A stretch of 64,000 nucleotides of DNA from Endozoicomonas sp. OPT23 (GTDB lineage Bacteria; Pseudomonadota; Gammaproteobacteria; Pseudomonadales; Endozoicomonadaceae), in the NCBI RefSeq assembly GCF_009653635.1, contig NZ_PPFD01000002.1, positions 744,001 to 808,000 on the forward strand, read 5' to 3'. The notes under the pieces are model-generated. The model searched no databases. It worked only from the letters and a program-made list of their open reading frames with translations, and was not told the DNA's origin. Numbering within the stretch: position 1 is the stretch's first letter; the number at the start of each line of letters is the position of its first letter. Both the position numbers and the translations under genes were made by a program. This document shows, in pieces, positions 34,364-43,501 of this stretch.

Positions 34364-36142
34364 ATGAGGGTGTCACTGCACCAGAAAGCGATGGCCGCGA
34401 TTTGCGGCGTCTGTCTTCTGGCTCTGATCAGTGTCGGTTCGTCCCTCTGGTTTGCTGCAGCCACTGAAAATGATGCTGCTGCAATCAACGTCGCAGGCTC
34501 TTTACGAATGCAGTCTTGGCGATTGACAGAACAGGTACTGATTCCCGAGTTGGTCAGTGAAGAAGCACTGCTGAAGCTTATTGATGTGTATGACAACAGC
34601 ATCAATTCAGATTCATTAAGCTGGTTGGTGAGTCGCAATAATGAACTGGGGCATTATTACCGTTCGATTCATGCTGAATGGCAGCAGCAAATGAGGCCCT
34701 TGCTTCTGGATCCACAGGGCAGGGAGTTGTTTATCAAGCAGGTTCCCGAATTTGTGGACAACATCGATGTGATGGTAAAAGCGCTTCAGTCAGATTCAGA
34801 AAGTAAGCTTAAAAATCTGGTAATAGTGGCTGTTGCTACCCTGCTGGGTATTCTAATTATTGGCTTCTTCAGTATTCGTTTTATTCGTAAGCACCTATTG
34901 AACCCGATCAGCGATCTGAGTATGGCTTCAAGGCTTGTCAGTATTGGGCATTTCAGTAACATTGAGCTCCCATATCGACGAAACAATGAAGTTGGCCAGC
35001 TGACTCAGGCCTTCAGTGATATGTCTACCGATCTTTCAAGACTTTATGATCACCTTGAAGATCGAGTGGCCGAGAAAACGGAAGCGTTGGCAACGTCTAA
35101 TCAAGCACTGGAACTTCTTTATACCGCATCCCATCATCTTTCCCGTGCTCCATACGACAGCAGTTTTGTTTCTGCGATGTTGAAGGACTGGCAGTCATTA
35201 CTAAAACTGGATGGTTGTCATCTTTGTTTGTCTGGTGTCGCTGACAGTTTTCGCCTGCAGAAAATAACGCTGGTTGATGATATTAATCCCTGCCAGTCTG
35301 ACAGTTGTCAGGATTGTATTCATGGCCGTAAGAATGCACCTGAAGGGCAGCTATTGCAGCAGTTTAACCTTTCTGCCGAGAATCATTATTTTGGTTTTCT
35401 TCGTATTACAACTACGGGTTGTCAGGAACTGAGCGAAGAAAGTCAGCGCTGGTTACAGACCTTTGCTGATATATTGGCGACTTCTTTGTACCAAAGCAGT
35501 GTTAAAACCCAGCAGCAGCGATTACTGCTGATGGAAGAGAGAGCCGTGATTGCCCGGGAACTTCATGACTCGCTGGCGCAGGCATTGTCCTATCAGAAAA
35601 TTCAGGTAGTGAGACTGAAAAGAAAGCTGGCTAAAACCGATGTTTATGATGATGCTGCAGGGGTTCTTGATGATCTTCAAAACGGTGTCAGCAGTGCTTA
35701 TATTCAATTACGTGAGTTGTTAAAAACATTTCGTCTCACTATGGCCGATGGTGATCTGGAAATTGCCCTTAACAATACCATCGACGAATACTGCGAGAGG
35801 CAACCTGGCATTGAACTGTCTCTGGATTATCAGCTCCGTTACTGCAAGGTAGAAGCGCATCATCAGATTCATGCGTTGCAGATTGTTCGTGAAGCTTTGA
35901 CCAATGTGATTAAACATGCCAATGCCAGTAAGGCAGTGGTCAAATGTTTTCAGGAGCCGGATGGCCGAATTGTCATCAGTATTGAGGATAATGGTATAGG
36001 TCTGGAGCATGTTAACAGCGTGTCCGGACATTATGGCACCACGATTATGCAGGAAAGAGCTGCCAGTCTGGATGGGCAGCTGAGCTTTAAAAAAGGGACT
36101 CTGGGCGGAACAGAAGTGTATCTGGAATTTGAAGCAGCCTGA
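34364..36142 (+). CDS. narX: Nitrate/nitrite sensor histidine kinase, NarX/NarQ-like
   Basis: The 592-residue inner-membrane kinase senses periplasmic nitrate. It has a first membrane helix (about 10-32) and then the nitrate-binding P-box INVAGSLRMQSWRL at residues 41-54. A second helix (about 151-174) and a HAMP segment follow. The central module contains Cys285, Cys288, Cys310, Cys315 and Cys318. The HisKA_3 phosphoacceptor is His401 in RELHDSLAQ, and a HATPase domain (NALQ-type EALTNVIKHANAS, EDNGIGL) ends the chain. The good ribosome-binding site AGGAGG is 21 bases before the ATG but 6 before an in-frame CTG at 34349, so a CTG start is possible. The narL-type gene follows by 8 bases. Confidence 0.9.
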   Translation: MRVSLHQKAMAAICGVCLLALISVGSSLWFAAATENDAAAINVAGSLRMQSWRLTEQVLIPELVSEEALLKLIDVYDNSINSDSLSWLVSRNNELGHYYRSIHAEWQQQMRPLLLDPQGRELFIKQVPEFVDNIDVMVKALQSDSESKLKNLVIVAVATLLGILIIGFFSIRFIRKHLLNPISDLSMASRLVSIGHFSNIELPYRRNNEVGQLTQAFSDMSTDLSRLYDHLEDRVAEKTEALATSNQALELLYTASHHLSRAPYDSSFVSAMLKDWQSLLKLDGCHLCLSGVADSFRLQKITLVDDINPCQSDSCQDCIHGRKNAPEGQLLQQFNLSAENHYFGFLRITTTGCQELSEESQRWLQTFADILATSLYQSSVKTQQQRLLLMEERAVIARELHDSLAQALSYQKIQVVRLKRKLAKTDVYDDAAGVLDDLQNGVSSAYIQLRELLKTFRLTMADGDLEIALNNTIDEYCERQPGIELSLDYQLRYCKVEAHHQIHALQIVREALTNVIKHANASKAVVKCFQEPDGRIVISIEDNGIGLEHVNSVSGHYGTTIMQERAASLDGQLSFKKGTLGGTEVYLEFEAA

Positions 36143-36150
36143 CAGCGAGA

Positions 36151-36816
36151 ATGATAGTGAATAGCATTGCATTACAAGACGAAGACGTAACCAGTATTCT
36201 GTTAATCGACGATCATCCTCTGCTTCGCAAAGGCCTGGCTCAACTGCTGGATGAAGAAGATGAACTGTCTGTCGTCGGTGAAGCCAGTAACGGGCAGGCA
36301 GGTCTTGACCTGGCTATCAGTCTGGAACCCGATCTGATTCTTCTTGATTTGAACATGAAAGGAATGGATGGGCTGGCAACGTTGAAGGCGATGCGCAGTG
36401 CCGGTGTTGCCTCCCGTGTGGTGGCATTGACTGTTTCGGAACACCGTGAAGACGTTGCGGCTATGTTCAAGGCGGGTGTCGATGGTTACCTTTTGAAGGA
36501 TATGGAGCCGGAAGAACTGCTGGATAAAGTCAGCGAAGCGGCAACCGGAAAGCTGGTTATAGACGACAGGCTCGGTCAGGTTCTGGCACAGGTGTTACGG
36601 CCAGAAGAAGACAGTGGTAGTAAGATTGACCTACTGACACCAAAAGAAAAAGAAGTGCTGTTCTTTATTGCAGAAGGCGATGCCAACAAGGTTATTGCAC
36701 GCAAGATGAATATCAGTGAAGGGACAGTAAAAGTACATGTTAAGCGGGTACTGCGAAAGCTGGATTTCCGCTCCCGGGTGGAAGCGGCAGTTTGGGTGGT
36801 TAACCAGAATAGATAG
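36151..36816 (+). CDS. narL: Response regulator NarL/NarP
   Basis: The 221-residue regulator is the partner of the kinase encoded just upstream. It has a receiver domain with the acidic pocket in LLIDDH near residues 18-22, the phosphorylation site Asp66 in LILLDLNMKGMDGL and Lys116 in GYLLKD. The C-terminal LuxR-type helix-turn-helix reads LTPKEKEVLFFIAEGDANKVIARKMNISEGTVKVHVK near 163-199. It should bind heptamers such as those at 34211-34226 to control nap. It lacks a clear terminator of its own; a palindromic repeat follows. Confidence 0.92.
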   Translation: MIVNSIALQDEDVTSILLIDDHPLLRKGLAQLLDEEDELSVVGEASNGQAGLDLAISLEPDLILLDLNMKGMDGLATLKAMRSAGVASRVVALTVSEHREDVAAMFKAGVDGYLLKDMEPEELLDKVSEAATGKLVIDDRLGQVLAQVLRPEEDSGSKIDLLTPKEKEVLFFIAEGDANKVIARKMNISEGTVKVHVKRVLRKLDFRSRVEAAVWVVNQNR

Positions 36817-36872
36817 TAATAAACCTGACTGAAGTGGAGTGGTATAACAGTCCGCTATGTACCCAGACGTAC

Positions 36873-36931
36873 GAATTCAGAAGCTGTTTGCCCGCCTGTG
36901 GCGGGCAAACAGCAAGTTAATATTCGATTGC
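36873..36931 (+). repeat. Dispersed palindromic repeat, copy C
   Basis: Starts GAATTCAGAAGC, has the best-preserved hairpin of the three copies (CTGTTTGCCCGCC / GGCGGGCAAACAG, loop TGT) and ends GTTAATATTCGATTGC. It lies between the convergent narL and OTU-protein genes and may act as their terminator. Confidence 0.78.
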
Positions 36932-36943
36932 GTGTGTTACCAC

Positions 36944-39595
36944 TTACTGGATTATCAAAGGTAAGGCATGAGGGAGGGCCCCTGATTCCAGCTGAATTTG
37001 CAGTGGGCCAGTGTTGTTATGGTTCACTGAATTATTTAAACCGGATGGTGGGTTTTCAGGATCAATAAGTGGCATTGCTGGTGTTCCGTTTACAGGCTGA
37101 GCTCCGAAAAAGTGATTAGTGCCATCTTGGCTTATAGTTATGGTCCCAGAAGGGAGTTCCTGATCCAACTGATCCGGATTCACTTGATGGAAAAGAGTAG
37201 GTGCATCGGCCAGAATTAATTCATGATTAAGGCCATTAGCTCCAGGTTGAATCAGGTGGAAATCCTGCCCTAAGTGCAGAGCAATTAGCTGTAGTACAGC
37301 TGGATTTTGGAATTCGTTGTTATCCAGAATTTGTTGGACACTACTAAGAAAATTTGAATTTTCTCCAATAGTATCCAGGAATCTGTTTTCTCTGTCGTTC
37401 AGGTTTTGTCTGGCACGTAAACGTTGGATCAGCTCTTTTAACTGAGCTATTAAGCCTTGAGGTGTGATATTCATCTTCAGCATTTCTATGACTGTGTTAT
37501 AAAGGCACAGCCCGTCTCTATTTGGGACATGAAATTGATAATTTCTACCTTTGAAAAATTGAATCAGTGCTTCCAAACCCGCTTTCTGGTCTGGGCTCAA
37601 TGAGGAAATATCCAATGACCGGGTAAAGGGGAGGCCGGTTTCTGTATCAGGCGAATAAGCCTCTTCAGCCATTTCAGACATTTCAACGACAACAAAATCC
37701 TCGGTGTTTAACTCCAGGTTTTCATATCCGGGTAGCTGCACGAGCCATCTGTTAATGATCTGCTGAGCAGCGGTACTTATACCATTGTGGGTTGCCCATT
37801 GCTGAACCCCATCTGCAGCTGGGAGTGTTTCCAGATCCTGTCGAAGTTGGTTGATATATTTCATGGCTTCTTCTTCCGCAGAATCTCCAAATTGCATCCG
37901 GAAAGCCCGCTTGATATTTGCCATCAATTGTTTAATTGCCGGTGGGATAACTTTCATCTTTGGACCTGATCCAGACGTAAAACAATAGGCTCCAATGGTG
38001 GCTAAGCCGGCCATTGGTAGATTCGCTTCTGCATCGACGAGACATTCGGAAGGATCAGTAGAAAAAGTTGCGAAAACATTATAGGCATAGGCTCCAGCAG
38101 CCAGACCGCTGATAATATTAAGAGCTATGTCAGACTTATTGGCATTGGAAGTATGGTTGACCGCAAGTTCTTTTAGCCATGAAATAAATCGAATAACACT
38201 TTCAGCGCCATCCTGCCCGGCAGCGAGAAATTTACCGGACATAAACAGTGCAAATCCGATTTCTGCAACCCAGTATGTAGCGGTTTCCATTGTAGAGAGA
38301 CACTCAGACAGCTCTCCAAACGACAATTTTTGTATCAGTTCAAAAGCAGCATTGGAATCGACAAAGCCATAACAAAATGCAGGTACCATTATTGTTGAAA
38401 GAAGGGCAAGGTTGCAGGCTGAATAAGCATGTCCATGTCTGCTATTTTGTGCGAGATCATAGAGTTGCTGCAGATAGAAACTGTTATCGTCCAGCTCACT
38501 TTCCTGAAGCGCAATACACTGGTTTCTAAGACGGGATGATGGGCTGTATATTGAAAAAAAATCAGCTGTTCGAGCCAGACATTCTCTGGCCGAGCCTGGC
38601 CAGCGGCTTCGGTTTAGCCCCAGAGCATCGGTAAAGCAGCTCATTCGAGCTTGCAGGTGTTCCGGGCCAAGTGTCAGATTCTGTTCAGTGACAACTCGAA
38701 GACAGTTGGCAAGCATATTGGTGGCTTCTTCCAGGCGACGTTCGTTATGAAAATTCTGGCCACGAAGTCGGTAACCGAGTTGATCTGCTTTCTCCATAAA
38801 AATGGCTAGAAGTGCTGGTCCCAAGGGAAGGGAGAGTGGAATACCTGGTAGGTAAGAATCGATACCCAGCAGGGCAAAGAAAGCTTTAAAACCAAAAATC
38901 GCCATTAATACATCAAGAATGGCGGGTGGAGCTGCAACGAGCAGCAAAACTACATCTCTTATACTGAAAAAACCCTGAAACTTAAGGTGGCTGCTACCTG
39001 AAACTGCCCGCATATTACTGCTGATTAATGAAACCAGGGTAATAGTGACGGCAAGGCCTAATGCAGTTTCTGCAGTGTAATTCTGATCATCGAATATAAG
39101 AATCATCCCGGTCAGGCCGGCAATTCGGTTGATAGAACCAAAGACCGCCGCGTTCAGAAGAAGGAGCGCTCGCAGAGATGTATTATGTTGATATTCTTCT
39201 CTCAGGCCGGCAGTAGCACACTCCCTCATAATTTGATTGAATGCTGTTGCAATTGAACTATTATTCCTGATCAGAGCGGCAATCTGACTAGGTTCAATGC
39301 CTTCGTTTTGAAGAAGCTGAGCCAGCTCAGGGGGAAGATCCTGAAGAAATGCTAATGCGTTTAAATCCTCCTGTGTAGGGCTCTGGTTTTCCCCTACAAG
39401 AGGTTCATATTCCCCATTGGTACTACTAGCACAGATACTCTCCTCTTCATCATCATCTTCATGATGTGCTTTCAGGCAGCGGTATTCCCACGGATTAAGC
39501 CAACTGCAAAACCAGTTCCACATGCCCCCAGCCTCTGCAGACTGAGATGTGAGCAACAGAGAGAGCAGGGCAACGACTAAACCCCTTTTATGCAC
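36944..39595 (-). CDS. Large exported membrane protein with C-terminal OTU-like cysteine protease domain
   Basis: The 883-residue protein has a signal peptide (residues 1-22, ending AEA), a short acidic stretch (EDDDEEE) and a long helical middle part with several hydrophobic segments (about 150-260 and 415-560). The C-terminal part, about residues 680-840, has an OTU-type pattern. DGLCLYNTV carries Asp694, Gly695 and the candidate nucleophile Cys697, a helical section VLQLIALHLGQDFHLI follows, and TITISQDGTNHFFGAQP carries the candidate catalytic His828. OTU proteases remove ubiquitin in eukaryotes, and bacterial examples are often host-directed. The domain call rests on motif order and spacing only. 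No ribosomal or enzymatic neighbour explains it. Confidence 0.72.
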   Translation of the reverse strand: MHKRGLVVALLSLLLTSQSAEAGGMWNWFCSWLNPWEYRCLKAHHEDDDEEESICASSTNGEYEPLVGENQSPTQEDLNALAFLQDLPPELAQLLQNEGIEPSQIAALIRNNSSIATAFNQIMRECATAGLREEYQHNTSLRALLLLNAAVFGSINRIAGLTGMILIFDDQNYTAETALGLAVTITLVSLISSNMRAVSGSSHLKFQGFFSIRDVVLLLVAAPPAILDVLMAIFGFKAFFALLGIDSYLPGIPLSLPLGPALLAIFMEKADQLGYRLRGQNFHNERRLEEATNMLANCLRVVTEQNLTLGPEHLQARMSCFTDALGLNRSRWPGSARECLARTADFFSIYSPSSRLRNQCIALQESELDDNSFYLQQLYDLAQNSRHGHAYSACNLALLSTIMVPAFCYGFVDSNAAFELIQKLSFGELSECLSTMETATYWVAEIGFALFMSGKFLAAGQDGAESVIRFISWLKELAVNHTSNANKSDIALNIISGLAAGAYAYNVFATFSTDPSECLVDAEANLPMAGLATIGAYCFTSGSGPKMKVIPPAIKQLMANIKRAFRMQFGDSAEEEAMKYINQLRQDLETLPAADGVQQWATHNGISTAAQQIINRWLVQLPGYENLELNTEDFVVVEMSEMAEEAYSPDTETGLPFTRSLDISSLSPDQKAGLEALIQFFKGRNYQFHVPNRDGLCLYNTVIEMLKMNITPQGLIAQLKELIQRLRARQNLNDRENRFLDTIGENSNFLSSVQQILDNNEFQNPAVLQLIALHLGQDFHLIQPGANGLNHELILADAPTLFHQVNPDQLDQELPSGTITISQDGTNHFFGAQPVNGTPAMPLIDPENPPSGLNNSVNHNNTGPLQIQLESGALPHALPLIIQ

Positions 39596-39685
39596 AGCCT
39601 ATGCCTTCGGAATTGAGTATGGGGAATAGGGTAGTAGCTTTGCTACTACCCGTTAGCTTTTTTTATGGTCGACTAAATTCTTTAC

Positions 39686-41353
39686 TCACAGAAATCCGGC
39701 TACCAGCTGTGCAATAGCCAGGACGGTGACTAGCGTTACCCCTGCTCCAGTCATACCTGCACCATCGGTAGCGACAGTTGGTGAAGTTGCAGTCAGACTG
39801 TCAGGCAATCCCTGAATGGTGTAGTTATTTGTCGAGTTAGGAAGATTTTCGTCCATATAGGTAATACGAGCCTGAATATGATCGAGCATATGATCAATTT
39901 TCGTGTCATAGGCATTGAGAATAGGGGTTGGCATGAAGACCTGAAGCAGTGTCTGGTCCTGAAGACCTGGAGGAATATGAACACCAAGAGTCTTCCAGCG
40001 TTGCTGGTCACGGATAATAGCACCACTCTGTTTGAGTTTGGCTGCTTCATCTTTCAGAGATGTTCTGATTCTACTCATATCAAAAGCTCTGCCCGGTGCC
40101 CTGTGGTAAGCCCAGCGCTCTGCCAGTTTCTGTGAGAAAGCATTATCTCTGGCCAGTTCAATCCACCATTTGGCAACAGGAAGGCTGTCTTCAGGTGGGT
40201 AATCATAACCACAGAGAAACTGCCAGCCATCGGTTTGAAGGGCGCCACACTTTACGGTGTTGCCATAGGCTTCATTGAAGTCCCAGACCGGGCCGGCTTT
40301 CAGCTTCGGAGGTGCTTCTCCTTCTTCAGCTCTGTCTTTGTAGAAGTAGGTGCTATGACGGTAGCCATCCGGATTTTTGGAAAGCTCGGTAATAAGGAAG
40401 TAATCTGCGAAGGTATCAACGTCAATGTAGTCAGCATAGTTTCCATGATTCAGGGCGGCTTTTTCAAAGTTGTACATGAAATCCTGAATATGCTGCATTT
40501 GAGCATCGGTGAGATCCTCTCTGTCCGGGTACACATTAAGGTACTCGGTTCTCATTTTGTAGTTATTGCCATAAGTCTCTGAAGTGATGGTGTTATTTGA
40601 GTACCAGCCCTTGCCTGGAATACCGTGTGGGTTGTCGATTGAAATGATGTATCCGCCTTCAAGAGGGTCTTCATCATCTTTGAGTTTATTAATATCAACC
40701 CTGTTACTGTCGCGTTTGATTTTCTCTGTAGCGACGTAAATACCGTGATAGGTGTATTTATCCGGATTGGTTTTACTGGTCTGGTCGGTAATAAAGAGTT
40801 CGGTTAATTCGGTTCTGGGAGAATAGGCTGCTCCCATTAATGAACTCAATTTATATGAAAAGACATTGCGCAGGTAAGTTCGATCAAGAAACGGGGCTTT
40901 AAATATCCAGTCTTCTTCACTGGGCATATCAAAAAGCGGGTTGCTCTGATCCAGATCGACCTTATCACCATTCTCATCCACAATCCCTTTGTTGATATTA
41001 ACTGTGGCTAAATTCTGCCCTGTTGCGTTGATTGTCTGAAACAGTGTTTGATTATTCTGAAATTCAATACCGAAGCTGTTTTTAGGCCAGGATATGGAAG
41101 ATGATCCTTGAGTTTCTATGCCTATTAGCTGTGAAAAGGTAAAGTGATCGGAAGTGATAATCCCGTCTGGAGGACGATTGCCTTCAGAGCCTCCATAGAT
41201 AGCACCAAGGTGGGCAAGTGTTTTGGGCTCGTTAGCAATAAACGAACTGTATGTATTAATAAACGACAGTCGTAAAGTAGTAGTGATGCCGCTTGGGAAG
41301 TAGGTATTGAGGTCGTCAGAGTCTACCGAAGTCTCTTTAAAATCAAATGGCAT
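39686..41353 (-). CDS. CotH-type kinase family protein with C-terminal membrane tail
   Basis: The 555-residue protein matches the CotH kinase family. WIFKAPFLDRTYLRNVFSYKL lies near residues 148-168, and YHGIYVATEKIKRDSNRVDINKL with GGYIISIDN lies near 204-240. YFLITELSKNPDGYRHSTYFYKD and KAGPVWDFNEAYGN follow near 318-367. The last two carry the metal- and ATP-binding residues of atypical CotH protein kinases. There is no signal peptide from the ATG at 41353, which has a good AGAGGAAAG ribosome-binding site. A single hydrophobic helix (VTLVTVLAIAQLVAGFL) ends the chain, so it may be tail-anchored. It follows the 41795-43255 gene on the same strand after 441 bases. Confidence 0.8.
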   Translation of the reverse strand: MPFDFKETSVDSDDLNTYFPSGITTTLRLSFINTYSSFIANEPKTLAHLGAIYGGSEGNRPPDGIITSDHFTFSQLIGIETQGSSSISWPKNSFGIEFQNNQTLFQTINATGQNLATVNINKGIVDENGDKVDLDQSNPLFDMPSEEDWIFKAPFLDRTYLRNVFSYKLSSLMGAAYSPRTELTELFITDQTSKTNPDKYTYHGIYVATEKIKRDSNRVDINKLKDDEDPLEGGYIISIDNPHGIPGKGWYSNNTITSETYGNNYKMRTEYLNVYPDREDLTDAQMQHIQDFMYNFEKAALNHGNYADYIDVDTFADYFLITELSKNPDGYRHSTYFYKDRAEEGEAPPKLKAGPVWDFNEAYGNTVKCGALQTDGWQFLCGYDYPPEDSLPVAKWWIELARDNAFSQKLAERWAYHRAPGRAFDMSRIRTSLKDEAAKLKQSGAIIRDQQRWKTLGVHIPPGLQDQTLLQVFMPTPILNAYDTKIDHMLDHIQARITYMDENLPNSTNNYTIQGLPDSLTATSPTVATDGAGMTGAGVTLVTVLAIAQLVAGFL

Positions 41354-41794
41354 GACGCACTTTCCTCTCTAGGTGAGAATGATCGAAAACAGTTGTATGC
41401 AATCGACATAAGTTTCAAGTACTTCAACAACGAAGTGCTTGATTCAGGGCACCGTAAAAATTATGGAAACGACCTGTATCAATTAATCAGGTTGCATTTT
41501 GATTCCGCTGATTAAGTGAATGTCATCAGTCGTTTAAAAAGTGTTCAGCCACTAAATGGATCGTTCTGGCTGTAGACCTCGATTCAAAATATGAATATGA
41601 ATCAAGATGTAGACAGGCTGAATATAGCAGCGCTTTTACACGCTGCTATTACGAATTAGTAATAATAATGGGGGGGAGATACTAGACAAAAATATAAGCA
41701 AACATTCTTGTTTATTAATGGTTTTCTTTGGCTGAATTCTGATGTTTATTGTTAAATATTTAAGTTGAATGACTTGGTTGTTTTGTCGAAATGT
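41354..41794. other. Intergenic region with two small hairpins
   Basis: These 441 bases lie between two minus-strand genes and contain no credible ORF. An imperfect hairpin at 41416-41441 (CAAGTACTTC / GAAGTGCTTG) and an 8-bp hairpin at 41625-41648 (TAGCAGCG / CGCTGCTA) are the only structures seen. The CotH promoter and the upstream gene's terminator should be here. Confidence 0.45.
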
Positions 41795-43255
41795 CTAGTT
41801 TAATTGCTTATGGTTAAATTCTTGAGAGATGTACCTTGGGGCAAGGTAAAACTTCCAGATACAGCCTCCGGCAATCACACAAAATTCAATAGCAGATAGA
41901 GCTGATACGCACACGAGTCCCCCAATTAAACCGCTATTAGAGCTGCAGTTAGATGAATTGCTGATGTCAGCTGAATAGCTCTCGCTGAACTGGAAGTCAG
42001 TGCGGGTGAGTCGTAAGCCGCAAAACGCATTACGAAGAGTGTCTTCGTTGTCAGAAGTGCTGCTTTCGAACCCCCATAGACTGGACGCAGGCACAGGACA
42101 GGTGCCGGCCTGAGGAAAACTCTGACTGAAAAATTCGCTTTCAGTTTGAGTAAATACAGGCTTATCCGACTGGCGAATGTCACCAATCAGAATTCCTTTA
42201 CCACTAAAAGTGGTAGGCGTCGTTTGTATTCTGCTGTCGATGGAGCCTGAAGAGAGTCTGGCTCTCAAGGTTTTACCTTCTGATTGCAGAAATTCGAAAC
42301 CGGAGTCTTGTGAGTGAGGGTTAACCGACTGCGAGATCATGGCAAAGCCACTGACTTCCGGTGTCGCCTGATTTTCGAGAACGATGCCTTTTCGAAACTG
42401 ACTGGTGGTCAGAATGTCATTACCAAAGACAATGGTATTGTCATGGATACTTCCGCAACCATTCTTTGTGTGTACGGCTGTTTGCAGAAAAGAGTCGTCA
42501 GGAAGCTTACTCAATTGAATCACATTATTACTGACTCTGACATTTTCTGTGAGACCGGAGTCAGTGGTTTTTGCGGTAGCAATGCGAATGCCGTGGCTTG
42601 CCCCACGACTTTCAATCCAGTTATAACGGGCAATATGATCAGTATTACCAACAATATTGGTTCTATGGATATCGTTATCAGCATAGATCGCACCATCAAG
42701 TTTTAATGGTGTGATAAAACTGCCCCAGCTTACCTTGAACCGGCTTTTTCCATTTGAGTAGATATAGGCTTTAATTTTGTCTCCCTGCTGATTGAAATAC
42801 AGCTGGTTCTCGGGAGACATATTGCTGTCATCAATCCGGACACCGGTTACGGTACTGCCTTCACCGAGAGAAATCATGCAGTACACAGGATCAGTGCCAA
42901 TACTGAAATCAGCAGCCCAGCCGAGATCGAAAAAACCACTGACACCATCATTGCCAGCCAGTAAGGATGTACCTGAAGCGAGCTTCAGTGGGCCGGCCAG
43001 AGGGTATGGGTTGTCACGCTGGCTGGCAGGAATGATTAACAGTTTTCCGGTATCTGTACTATTAACAAATTCTGTCAGGTTGCTGTTTTCGGGAACCTCT
43101 ATGACATTGCTGGCGTCATATTGATCACAAAGTATTCTGTGTTCGCTTCCCGGTGAATAGTGTGTGCAATAACTACTGGGCGCGGCTGTTGCTGAGGAAT
43201 AACAAAGGACACCAATCAGTCCAAGGCAGAACCTGGTTATCGGTGATGTTTTCAT
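41795..43255 (-). CDS. Exported protein with parallel beta-helix-like region and C-terminal helix
   Basis: The 486-residue protein has a signal peptide (residues 1-24, ending ATA). Its middle part has short repeated strand-turn units typical of right-handed beta-helix proteins. Examples are TNIVGNTDHIARYNWIESRGASHGIRI, ENVRVSNNVIQL and GSIHDNTIVFGND, near residues 200-285. Such folds often bind or cleave polysaccharides, but I see no catalytic signature. Ten or more cysteines suggest disulfides. A hydrophobic segment (about 443-468) lies close to the C-terminus. The family is not recognised. A GGAG ribosome-binding sequence precedes the start. Confidence 0.66.
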   Translation of the reverse strand: MKTSPITRFCLGLIGVLCYSSATAAPSSYCTHYSPGSEHRILCDQYDASNVIEVPENSNLTEFVNSTDTGKLLIIPASQRDNPYPLAGPLKLASGTSLLAGNDGVSGFFDLGWAADFSIGTDPVYCMISLGEGSTVTGVRIDDSNMSPENQLYFNQQGDKIKAYIYSNGKSRFKVSWGSFITPLKLDGAIYADNDIHRTNIVGNTDHIARYNWIESRGASHGIRIATAKTTDSGLTENVRVSNNVIQLSKLPDDSFLQTAVHTKNGCGSIHDNTIVFGNDILTTSQFRKGIVLENQATPEVSGFAMISQSVNPHSQDSGFEFLQSEGKTLRARLSSGSIDSRIQTTPTTFSGKGILIGDIRQSDKPVFTQTESEFFSQSFPQAGTCPVPASSLWGFESSTSDNEDTLRNAFCGLRLTRTDFQFSESYSADISNSSNCSSNSGLIGGLVCVSALSAIEFCVIAGGCIWKFYLAPRYISQEFNHKQLN

Positions 43256-43501
43256 GATGTAACTCCAGCGGAGTGTGTGGGAAAAATAATTTAATTAATG
43301 TAAGTTCGTATTTGTTTTTTCAGCATAGAAAACATCGTGGTGGTGGCAAGTTTTAAGTTGTTAGAAAAGTTGCTGTAAGCGTCAGCTGAATGAGCAGTGT
43401 GTGACTGCTAAAACTGGAACTATGGTTATTTAAATAATGTTCTGATGTTTGAAATTTTGTACTAAGAAACAAGGTGTGATTTCTGGTGCAAAAGGTAAAG
43501 T

